Source: Burkholderiales bacterium (GTDB lineage Bacteria > Pseudomonadota > Gammaproteobacteria > Burkholderiales > Burkholderiaceae_C). From it: DNA of 64,000 nucleotides. The translations under genes and the position numbers were made by a program. The notes under the pieces were generated by a model. The model was not told the origin of the DNA and ran no database searches. It saw only the letters and a list, made by a program, of their open reading frames with translations. The DNA is taken from positions 1-64,000 of the forward strand of contig JACRAZ010000035.1 of the NCBI GenBank assembly GCA_016213205.1, given 5' to 3'. Shown piece after piece: positions 45,950-53,152 of this stretch (position 1 is the stretch's first letter; the number at the start of each line of letters is the position of its first letter).

Positions 45950-46547
45950 CATTCAACACAGGCGAGGCCACGGAGCAACGCTTGTTGTGCTTGGCTTGCT
46001 CCTGTGCGGGCACGTGGCGGCGCAGTCCCAGGCACAGGCCGAAGTTCTTGCCGGCGAAATCCTGACCTTGTCCGAAGCCAGGGCCAGCGTCAAGGTGGGT
46101 GGGGTGAACCGCGCCGTGTCGGTTCCACCGGGGCTGGCGCGGCAGCTCGGCCTTGCGCAGGACTACTTCTTCGTCGGCAAGACCGCCGTCGAGTCTGGCA
46201 ATGCCCGGTATCTGTTGCTGGTCCTGCAGACGCCTTCCACGACGCACCGCGGCGTCGGCCACTGCGGCGCCGGAACCGAGGACATCCTGCGCGTGCTGGC
46301 GTTCGAGCGCGCCGCGTTGCGTCTGGTTCAGCGTGGCCAACTGGTGCTGCAAAGCTGCCTGGACTCGCTGAGCCTGTCGGACGACACAGGTGCGTCACTG
46401 CGAGAACGCATGGAGTCCATCGCCAAGCCCGATTGCCTTCGGCTCCAGTGGCTCGGCCACCCGAAGTACGGCGAAGAACCGGTCGCATTGCATGTCTACC
46501 GCGGCAAGCTTGTGCAGGGTTGCGGGGTCGGCAACCCGGCTCGGTGA
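45927..46547 (+). CDS. Exported protein of unknown function, candidate periplasmic immunity
   Basis: 206-residue protein with a signal peptide (ATLVVLGLLLCGHVAAQSQA), then ~170 residues containing four cysteines (GHCGAG, LQSCLD, KPDCLR, VQGCGV), likely disulfide-bonded in the periplasm. No family recognised. Its place in the T6SS immunity island, after a short toxin-like remnant, suggests protection against a periplasm-acting effector; this is context only. Confidence 0.65.
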   Translation: MPITSTTSIQHRRGHGATLVVLGLLLCGHVAAQSQAQAEVLAGEILTLSEARASVKVGGVNRAVSVPPGLARQLGLAQDYFFVGKTAVESGNARYLLLVLQTPSTTHRGVGHCGAGTEDILRVLAFERAALRLVQRGQLVLQSCLDSLSLSDDTGASLRERMESIAKPDCLRLQWLGHPKYGEEPVALHVYRGKLVQGCGVGNPAR

Positions 46548-46781
46548 TCCACCGGCGCGCGGGCATTCGCCCGGAGGGTCCTCAAGCCCACGGCTCGTCC
46601 CAGTCGTGTTTCGTGCGGCGGGGTCTGCCGGGCTGGGCATGTTCAACACTGCCGCGGCCTCCGGCCTACCCAGGTCAACGAGCGTGAGGCGCTGTGCGAC
46701 ACGACCGCCAGGCGCGAGTGCCCGTGGAAGGCGCCGATGTGCTGCGCTTGCCCCTCGACCTGTTCGCGTCAACGCGGGTGA

Positions 46782-46970
46782 TTCAAGGCGTTCTGGCAAG
46801 ATGGGTCTGCGCCGGACACGGTGTTCCAGATCCATGCCTCGCACGATGGGGCCATGCCGCTTGCCCTGGCCGTTCACAGCATGGCCTTTGGCTTCGTCGA
46901 ATCGATGAGGCCGGCAAGCTTCAACGATCCCACCCATGTCGGCGCAGGCGCGCTGCAGCAGTGGACCTGA
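46782..46970 (+). pseudogene. Possible remnant of a degraded gene
   Basis: The 448-bp stretch 46548-46995 holds no convincing intact gene. One frame from 46782 to a stop at 46970 encodes 62 residues that look protein-like (FQIHASHDGAMPLALAVHSM, PASFNDPTHVGAGALQQWT) but lacks a start and is preceded by an in-frame stop. It is probably the 3' end of a frameshifted or truncated gene. Function unknown. Confidence 0.35.
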
Positions 46971-46995
46971 TGGCAACCCAACCAAGACTTTCCAG

Positions 46996-47757
46996 ATGAG
47001 TGTCAATCCGACCATTGACAGTGCGCTTCGTGTCGCATTGGTAACCGGGTCCACTTCAGGCATCGGCGCAGCCATCGCGCGCAGGCTCAGCCATTCAGGC
47101 TATGCCGTGGTGCTTCATTCGCGAAGCTCCGTGCAGACGGGCCAGGCCATGGCTGCTGAATTGAAGCGGGCCATCTATGTGCAGGCCGATCTTGCCTTGG
47201 AGTCCGAAAGGGCAAGGCTTGTCAGCGAGGCCATCGCCGCGTGGGGCCAGCTGGACGTGCTGGTCAACAACGCCGGCATCAGCAAAGTCATTGCGCACGC
47301 AGACCTTGGCGCCGCCACTTCCGCGGTGTGGCATGAACTCCATGAGGTCAACGTCGTGGCGCCATTCCACCTCGTCGCATTGGCCGAGCCGGCTTTGCGC
47401 GAAGCCGCCCGGTGCCGCCGGGCGGGCTGCGTGGTGAACATCAGCTCCCATGCGGGTGTCCGCCCCAAAGGCGCTTCCATTCCCTACGCGGTCAGCAAGG
47501 CCGCGCTCAATCACATGACCCGCTTGCTCGCACTGACATTGGGACCCGACATTCGTGTCAATGCCGTCGCGCCGGGTCTGGTCGACACGCCGCTGACCGC
47601 CGAGTGGACTGGCGCGCAAGCATTGTGGCGCGAGCGTGCTCCCATGCACCGGGCGGCAAGTCCCGACGACATTGCCCACGCCGTGGCCATGCTGGTGGCC
47701 TCGGATTACCTGACGGGTGAAGTGCTGCTGTCGGACGGCGGATTGAACCTGACCTAG
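46996..47757 (+). CDS. Short-chain dehydrogenase/reductase
   Basis: 253-residue classical SDR: cofactor motif TGSTSGIG (17-24), NNAG near 91-94, catalytic Tyr164 and Lys168 in PYAVSK, and C-terminal LSDGGLNL. FabG/PTER-like overall. It is out of place in a T6SS locus and sits at the end of the toxin/immunity island, so it may have been carried in with it. The ATG at 46996 is the start just before the usual N-terminal strand; an ATG at 46936 adds an unrelated extension. Confidence 0.88.
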   Translation: MSVNPTIDSALRVALVTGSTSGIGAAIARRLSHSGYAVVLHSRSSVQTGQAMAAELKRAIYVQADLALESERARLVSEAIAAWGQLDVLVNNAGISKVIAHADLGAATSAVWHELHEVNVVAPFHLVALAEPALREAARCRRAGCVVNISSHAGVRPKGASIPYAVSKAALNHMTRLLALTLGPDIRVNAVAPGLVDTPLTAEWTGAQALWRERAPMHRAASPDDIAHAVAMLVASDYLTGEVLLSDGGLNLT

Positions 47758-47921
47758 CGCATGCCAACACCGCAGGACGTGCGCGAAGTCCGCTGGGAGT
47801 ACTGGGCCCCGCAAGGGGGTGTGCATAATTTCCGTGGACGCCACCCCCGCCAGCGGGAACCATCCGGCTGACGCGGCCACTCACCGCAGGCACACCGCCG
47901 CTGCCCAAGGAGTACCCGACC

Positions 47922-48722
47922 ATGCTGCCTCGCCCCGCCCCCGTCCAGCTGTCCACCACCGGCGGCACGTCGGCGCCCCAGGCCCTGCCCAGCTTCGCCA
48001 ACCAGCCGCAGCTGCTGCCGGTGACGGTGGACACCCCCGCCGAGATCGAAGGCGGCTGGCCCAAGCCCGAGGCCGTGGGCCTGCTGACGGGCCGCTGCAC
48101 GCTGGGGGCGCCGCCGCAAGGCTGGCGGCGCGAAGACATCGTGGGCGCGGTGATGAAGGTCAGCCTCGAGGATTGGCAGGGCGGCATGCCGCTGGCCAGC
48201 AGCCGCCAGCTCGGCGAGTACCAGCGCCTGGACCCGCTGCCGACCGACGCCGGTGACGCCACGGTGGTGTACCAGCGCGACGATGTCGACCTGCTCGTGG
48301 GCCGCCCGCACCCGGCCACGCTGGCCGTCGATGGCCAGCGCGCGCAGGGCCAGGCGCCCCACCTGGGCTCGCTGCAGGACGACGGCATCGTGGTCGACCG
48401 CACCGAGCAGGGCGCCGGTGGCAAGACGCTCTACCGCACCCGCAAGCTGATGCGCCGCGAGCACCACGCGGGCAACTTCGAGCTGTGCCTTGCGCTCAAT
48501 GCCGAATCGCTGCAACGCCTGCGCGACAGCGGCGAGCTGGTGTTCTTCACCGGCGCGGACGACCTGCAGTACCCGCTCGCGCTGCGGCGTGCCACGCTCT
48601 CGGTCACCTACGGCGAGCGCCGCGCCACCGAAACCGGCGCGGCGGGCGACACCGCCCTGATGGGTGGCCTGGCCAGCATGGCCGGCCGCTGGCGCACGCC
48701 GGGCGACTTTTCCAGCACCTGA
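47922..48722 (+). CDS. Conserved-looking T6SS-locus protein of unknown function
   Basis: 266-residue protein, no signal peptide or membrane segment, mostly beta-strand-like (VDLLVGRPHPATLAVDG, GELVFFTGADDLQYPLALRRATLSVTYGERR). The N-terminal 40 residues are Pro/Thr-rich. AAGGAG precedes the ATG at good spacing, and codon use matches the tss genes, unlike the AT-richer island before it. It follows a 164-bp gap that could hold a promoter. I do not recognise the family; it may be a T6SS accessory protein. Confidence 0.7.
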   Translation: MLPRPAPVQLSTTGGTSAPQALPSFANQPQLLPVTVDTPAEIEGGWPKPEAVGLLTGRCTLGAPPQGWRREDIVGAVMKVSLEDWQGGMPLASSRQLGEYQRLDPLPTDAGDATVVYQRDDVDLLVGRPHPATLAVDGQRAQGQAPHLGSLQDDGIVVDRTEQGAGGKTLYRTRKLMRREHHAGNFELCLALNAESLQRLRDSGELVFFTGADDLQYPLALRRATLSVTYGERRATETGAAGDTALMGGLASMAGRWRTPGDFSST

Positions 48723-48774
48723 GCCCGGGGGCCTCGGGGTCCGGGGTGTCCTGCGTGCCGGGCGCCGCGCCGAC

Positions 48775-48797
48775 CCTCGCACCGTGCGAGGCTTGTT
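48775..48797 (+). terminator. Short perfect hairpin followed by CTTGTT
   Basis: CCTCGCAC-C-GTGCGAGG (48775-48791) then CTTGTT. Looks like an intrinsic terminator after the unknown gene at 47922, but it ends only 18 bp before the next ATG, so it may instead regulate the thioesterase gene. Confidence 0.5.
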
Positions 48798-48809
48798 AGC
48801 CTGCGCCCC

Positions 48810-49229
48810 ATGAACGCCACCGACATCCCCGAGGGCTACCAGCCCCACACCCGCCGCAGCCCGCTCACCGAACCCTGGGAGCCGCTGTTCGCCCGCCCGC
48901 TGGGCCACACGGTCCAGCTGGCGGTGCAGGTGCGCGAGGCGCACTGCAATTCACGCGGGCTGGCGCACGGCGGGCTCATTGCCGCGCTGGCCGACAACGC
49001 GATGGGCCTGTCGGCCGTGACCACCGCGCGCAGCACGCGGCCCGAGCAGGCCGGCGCGGTGACCGTCGGGCTGACGCTGGACTACATCGACAGCGCCCGT
49101 CCCGGTGACTGGCTGGAGTTCCACCCCACGGTGCTGCGGTGCGGCGCCACGCTGGCCTTCGTGGAGTGCCGCGTGGTCTGCGGCGAGCGCGTGGTGGCGC
49201 GCGGCAGCGCCAGTTTCAAGATGGCGTAG
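48810..49229 (+). CDS. PaaI-type hotdog thioesterase
   Basis: 139-residue hotdog-fold protein. Motif NSRGLAHGGLIAALADNAMG contains the HGG at the start of the central helix and the catalytic Asp/Asn region of PaaI-like acyl-CoA thioesterases; later strands VTVGLTLDYIDSARPGD and VVARGSASFKM fit. Substrate unknown. Convergent with, and overlapping by 14 bp, the next minus-strand gene. It seems unrelated to T6SS function. Confidence 0.85.
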   Translation: MNATDIPEGYQPHTRRSPLTEPWEPLFARPLGHTVQLAVQVREAHCNSRGLAHGGLIAALADNAMGLSAVTTARSTRPEQAGAVTVGLTLDYIDSARPGDWLEFHPTVLRCGATLAFVECRVVCGERVVARGSASFKMA

Positions 49230-50148
49230 CGGCCCGGCCCGGCGCGCTGGCGCCCCGGGCCACCAGCTTCGGTGACGCTGGCGCCTTCAAGCGCAGCGGA
49301 CAGGCCGGGTGCGTGCCCCAGTGCGCCTCGCACACCCGGCGCCGGCAGGCGCGCGATTGCGCCAGTGTGGCCTGCACCTTGCACCGCTGCACCCGCTGAT
49401 CGAGCGTGCCCGCGCGGCCTGAGCCCACGGCCGCGCCGCGCGGGGCGGCAGCGGCGGCCACGCGGCCAGCCGCTGGTGCCGGTGCGACCCGGCCCTCTTC
49501 TGGCGGCGGGCCCGCGCGGCGTGGCGCAGCCGCCGCCGGTGGCACATGGGCCATCAGCGCCGCCACCAGGTCCACGTCCGGATCCTCCGCGGGCGGCGGG
49601 CCTGCGGGCCGGGGAACCACCGGCGTGCGCGGTGGCGCCTCGGCTTGCGGCAGGCGCCCCGGCCGTGTGGGTGCCAGCGTGGGTGCCAGCGCGGGTGCCG
49701 ACGCGGGTGCCACCGCCGCCGCCGCCGCCGGCAAACGCAGCGCGGGGCGCACGGCGGGTGGCGGTGCCGGGGCATCCGCATGCGCCGCCAACCCCTCACC
49801 CGCCGATGCCGTACCGTCCGGCGCCGCCGGCCGCTCGATGACCGCTGCGGCGCTGGCCGCGGCCACCACCGCGGCGGGCGCCGCCGGCAACAATGGCAAG
49901 GCGGTGGGCGGCGGCGCCGCATCGGCGGGCGACCGGGCCGGGCCCGGCACGCGATCCGGATCAGCCATCGCCGCCGACGCTCCCGCCGCGGGCCGCGCCC
50001 AAGCTAGGGATGGCAGGCTAGGGATGGACTGCGACGCCAGCCAAAGCCAGGCCACCCCCCCAATCGCCAGCAGTGGTAACAGCCACAGCCACCACCGGCC
50101 ACCGATGGGTGAAGCGGCCTTCGGCGCAACCCCTAATCCGTCGAGCAT
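49216..50148 (-). CDS. Single-pass membrane protein with long Ala/Pro-rich domain and Cys-rich tail
   Basis: 310-residue protein: 18 cytoplasmic residues, one membrane segment (19-38, WWLWLLPLLAIGGVAWLWLA), then ~200 residues of Ala/Pro-rich low complexity. The tail is compact, with four cysteines (QRCKVQATLAQSRACRRRVCEAHWGTHPACP). The ATG at 50148 is preferred, with GGAG upstream; a TTG at 50247 would extend it. Function unknown. The architecture suggests a periplasm-spanning stalk with a small disulfide-bonded or ligand-binding end. Confidence 0.65.
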   Translation of the reverse strand: MLDGLGVAPKAASPIGGRWWLWLLPLLAIGGVAWLWLASQSIPSLPSLAWARPAAGASAAMADPDRVPGPARSPADAAPPPTALPLLPAAPAAVVAAASAAAVIERPAAPDGTASAGEGLAAHADAPAPPPAVRPALRLPAAAAAVAPASAPALAPTLAPTRPGRLPQAEAPPRTPVVPRPAGPPPAEDPDVDLVAALMAHVPPAAAAPRRAGPPPEEGRVAPAPAAGRVAAAAAPRGAAVGSGRAGTLDQRVQRCKVQATLAQSRACRRRVCEAHWGTHPACPLRLKAPASPKLVARGASAPGRAATPS

Positions 50149-50429
50149 GCGCAGCTCGCTCCGGCCCGCTGGGCCACTGTTTTTCGGCGTTATCAGGCTC
50201 GGCCTGGCCGCACCAGATGCTTGCAAGGGTGAATGGGTACTGGACAATGCGCGCTCTCCGCTGCGGGTTCAAGCCACGGGCCATGGCCGCCACGGCCACC
50301 GGGGGCGCAGCCTGCCAGATTTCGCCAGGAGTTGCTATCACCCAAAGCCCGCGGCCCTTCCGCCCCGCCCATCCGAGACCGGTTGCCGCGGTGGGCCCAC
50401 CCCTCACAAGCCCGACATAGCGTGTGCGC
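50149..50429. other. Intergenic region between divergent genes
   Basis: 281 bp between the minus-strand membrane protein and the M15 peptidase gene. It must hold both promoters. I see no clear palindrome, RNA gene or coding remnant. Confidence 0.5.
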
Positions 50430-51293
50430 ATGGTCTTCGGTGTCGTCCTGTACTTCCTGCTGGTGACAGCCGTGCTGGCCTGGCTGTTCCTGCCGCCTGT
50501 GCGCAGCCTGGCCGGCAGCGGGCTGCAGCGCGCCCGTGCCTGGGGGCAGGGCCGCTCGCGCCGCTGGGTGGCCAGCGGCACCCGGCGCGGCGCGGCCACC
50601 GGGCGCTGGCTGCACGGGCTGCAGGCCCGGGCGCGCGCCGGCTGGCGCAGCCACTGGCGCATGCTGTGCCCGGCGCTGCTCCTGCTGCTGGCGGTGCCGG
50701 CGCTGGCGCTGGCGCTGCGCGGCTGGTGGCGGCTGGACGGCTTCGACCACACCGCCACGCGGGTGGTGGACGAACGCGTGGCCGCCCTGCTGCAGGGCGA
50801 GCAGCTGGTGCCGCCCCCGCCGCTGCCGCCGGAGCTGTTCAGCACCCGCGAGCTCGAACTCTCGCGCCCCCTGGTGGGCACGGCCAGCCGCCAGTGGGAG
50901 CTTCTGGACGAAGACTTCCGCCGCCGCCTGCTGCTGGTGTTCAAGCTGCTGAGGCAGCAGCACGGCTACGAGGCGGTGCTGCTCGAGGGCTACCGCAGCC
51001 CCGAACGCCAGCAGGCGCTGGCGGCGCTGGGCCCCACGGTCACCCAAGCCGGGGCCTTTGAAAGTTATCACCAGCACGGCCTGGCCGCCGACGTGGCCTT
51101 CCTGCGCGAGGGCCGCATCGTGATCTCCGAGCGCGACGAATGGGCGATGCGCGGCTACGAGCACTATGGCGCGCTCGCCGCCTCGGTGGGCCTGACCTGG
51201 GGCGGCCAGTGGCGCGGCCTGAAGGACTACGGCCATGTCGAGCTGCGGCGCCCGGGCGTGCTGCCGTCGCCGCAGGCCCCCGCCGCGCGCTGA
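50430..51293 (+). CDS. Membrane-anchored M15 family peptidoglycan peptidase (TagX-like)
   Basis: 287-residue protein with two hydrophobic segments (~2-22 and ~80-97) and a C-terminal M15 zinc peptidase domain. SYHQHGLAAD (212-221) supplies His214 and Asp221, DYGHVEL supplies His269, and GYEHYG (Glu244) the catalytic base; LLEGYRSPERQQAL is typical of VanY/CwlK enzymes. In Acinetobacter an L,D-endopeptidase of this kind (TagX) opens peptidoglycan for T6SS assembly. Position next to PAAR and tssM supports a similar role here, as inference. ATG 50430 chosen; GTG 50424 possible. Confidence 0.82.
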   Translation: MVFGVVLYFLLVTAVLAWLFLPPVRSLAGSGLQRARAWGQGRSRRWVASGTRRGAATGRWLHGLQARARAGWRSHWRMLCPALLLLLAVPALALALRGWWRLDGFDHTATRVVDERVAALLQGEQLVPPPPLPPELFSTRELELSRPLVGTASRQWELLDEDFRRRLLLVFKLLRQQHGYEAVLLEGYRSPERQQALAALGPTVTQAGAFESYHQHGLAADVAFLREGRIVISERDEWAMRGYEHYGALAASVGLTWGGQWRGLKDYGHVELRRPGVLPSPQAPAAR

Positions 51294-51337
51294 CACCCCA
51301 GGCCCGCGCACCCCCACCCCCACCCCAGGAGGCATCC

Positions 51338-51607
51338 ATGGCCAGACCCGTCATCCTTCTCGGCGACCGCCACAGCCACGGCGGCGTCGTGATCTCGGCC
51401 GCACCGGCCACCGACCACTACGGCATCCCGATCGCCCGCATGGGCGACCGCGTCACCTGCCCGGTGCCGGGCCACGGCGTGAACGTCATCGCCAGCGGCG
51501 ACCCCACCTGCATCATCGATGGCCAGCCGGTGGCCCGCAGCGGCGACCGCACGGCCTGCGGCGCGGTGATCTTCCATCGCCAGCAACCCACGATCGACCA
51601 CCTCTGA
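51338..51607 (+). CDS. T6SS PAAR spike-tip protein
   Basis: 89-residue stand-alone PAAR protein that caps the VgrG trimer. It opens ARPVILLGDRHSHGGVV and carries the repeating HG/GDPT/GDRT turns (VPGHGVNVIASGDPTCIIDGQPVARSGDRTACG) with His and Cys zinc ligands. AGGAGG lies upstream of ATG 51338. No toxin extension, so it serves as a general tip for both VgrGs. Confidence 0.93.
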   Translation: MARPVILLGDRHSHGGVVISAAPATDHYGIPIARMGDRVTCPVPGHGVNVIASGDPTCIIDGQPVARSGDRTACGAVIFHRQQPTIDHL

Positions 51608-51639
51608 GGCCCCGACCGGCCGCTGCGGCACCCACGGCA

Positions 51640-53124
51640 ATGAAGAAGATGATCCAGGGCACGGCCCTGCTCGTGGCGGTGTGCTGCGGCGTGTGGCTCG
51701 CGGTGCTGTGGCGCTGGCAGGCCACGCCACGCGCGCTCAGCGGCACCGATGTGGCCGTCTACCTGGTGGTGCTGCCGCTGGTGGTGTTCGGCTTCGTGCT
51801 GGCTTTTCGCTGGGCCGGGCGGGCCGCCTGGGCCGCCGCGCCCGGCGGTGCAGGCGCGGCCGCGCCGGTGGCCCCCGGCAGCGGCCCGGGCACGGCGCCC
51901 AGGGCCAGCACCGAAGCGGCCCAGCGCCACGCCACCGTGCAGCTGCTCGCCGCCGCGCTGAACTGCGCCTGCGCCGACCGCCCGCCCGCGTTGCTGGCCG
52001 CCGGTGCGGCCGGCCAGCCGCGGCCCGCGCTGGACAAGCAACTGCTCAATGCCGAAGGGCTGCCGGTGATGGCCTGCCGCATCGCCGAGCTGCCGCTGGA
52101 CGCGCTGCAGGCCTGCCTGCCGCTGCTGCGGCCCGTGCCGGCCGCCGATGCCGACCCCGTCGACCCGCCAGCCCTGCACGTGCAACGCGCGCTGGCCGCG
52201 CTGGCCGCGCCGCTGGACCAGGCGCTGCAGGGCCTGGCGCCCTGGCAGGCCTGGTTGGCCGATGCACGGTCGCCCGTGCCGGTGCGGGTGCTGCTGGCCT
52301 GGCCCGACCTCTGGCCGGAGGACGACGGCGCGCTCGCGCTGGCCTGGTTGCGGCAGCGGCTCGCCAGCGCCGAAGGGCCCGGCGCCGGCTGGGTCTGGCG
52401 CATCGAGGGCCGGGCGATGACAGGCGTCGAGCTGCTCGCCGAGGCCGACCGCCGGCTGCATGCCGGCGGCCGCCACCGTTCGCCCGAGCTGCTGCTGCTG
52501 GCCGCCTGCCACAGCGACCTGAGCGACGAGGCCATCGCGGTGCTGGAGCACCAGCGCCGGCTGTTCTCGCCGGCCGAGCGACCGAAGGGCCTGATCCCCA
52601 GCGAATCGGCCGCGGTGCTGGTGCTGGCGCCCGCGGACTGGCCGGCCGCGCCGGACACCCCCGACGCCCCGGTGCACCTGCACCGCCCCGCCATCACCCG
52701 CCGCGACAAGGCCATCGACGCCCCGGGCCGCGTGAGCAGCGACACGCTGGTGCACACCCTCACCGACGCACTGGCCGCCGCGCAGCGCCCCGCGGCCGAG
52801 GTGGCCGCGCTGGTGTGCGATGCCGACCAGCACAGCCCCCGCGGCACCGAGCTGTTCGGTGCCCTGCTGGCCACGCTGCCGCAGCTCGACCCGACCGAGC
52901 ACCTGTGCATGACCGGCGAGCTCGCCGGCCAGGGCGAGGCCGGGCCGCTGATGGCGGTGGCCGCCGCCGCCGCGCGCGCACGGGCCGACAACGCGCCGTG
53001 TGTCGCGCTCTCGGTGGGCGACAGCCACTGGCGCCTGGCACTGCTGGCGCGCCCCGCACCCACGGCACCCACCGCGCCCGCCGCTGCCACACCGGCTTCC
53101 CGCTCAGCTGCCCCCGCCGCATGA
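51640..53124 (+). CDS. T6SS-linked two-TM protein with thiolase-like C-terminal region, function unknown
   Basis: 494-residue protein. Two N-terminal membrane segments (~7-26 and ~38-59), an Ala/Pro linker, then a large cytoplasmic or periplasmic part. The C-terminal third (DTLVHTLTDALAAAQ, CMTGELAGQGEAGPLMAVAAAAARAR, CVALSVGDSHWRLALLAR) recalls beta-ketoacyl-synthase/thiolase-like folds, but no catalytic Cys-His-His set is evident. It lies between PAAR and tssM, 28 bp before the latter, as in some Burkholderiales T6SS loci. Possible membrane-complex accessory; no assigned function. Confidence 0.72.
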   Translation: MKKMIQGTALLVAVCCGVWLAVLWRWQATPRALSGTDVAVYLVVLPLVVFGFVLAFRWAGRAAWAAAPGGAGAAAPVAPGSGPGTAPRASTEAAQRHATVQLLAAALNCACADRPPALLAAGAAGQPRPALDKQLLNAEGLPVMACRIAELPLDALQACLPLLRPVPAADADPVDPPALHVQRALAALAAPLDQALQGLAPWQAWLADARSPVPVRVLLAWPDLWPEDDGALALAWLRQRLASAEGPGAGWVWRIEGRAMTGVELLAEADRRLHAGGRHRSPELLLLAACHSDLSDEAIAVLEHQRRLFSPAERPKGLIPSESAAVLVLAPADWPAAPDTPDAPVHLHRPAITRRDKAIDAPGRVSSDTLVHTLTDALAAAQRPAAEVAALVCDADQHSPRGTELFGALLATLPQLDPTEHLCMTGELAGQGEAGPLMAVAAAAARARADNAPCVALSVGDSHWRLALLARPAPTAPTAPAAATPASRSAAPAA

Positions 53125-53152
53125 GCACTTCCACGGGCACGGAGGCCCGCCG

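Noticed and set aside
46694-46999. 101-codon frame in the gap before the SDR gene
   Set aside because: Arg/His/Cys-rich, unlike a folded protein, and overlaps a different frame that looks more protein-like; treated as part of a decayed region.
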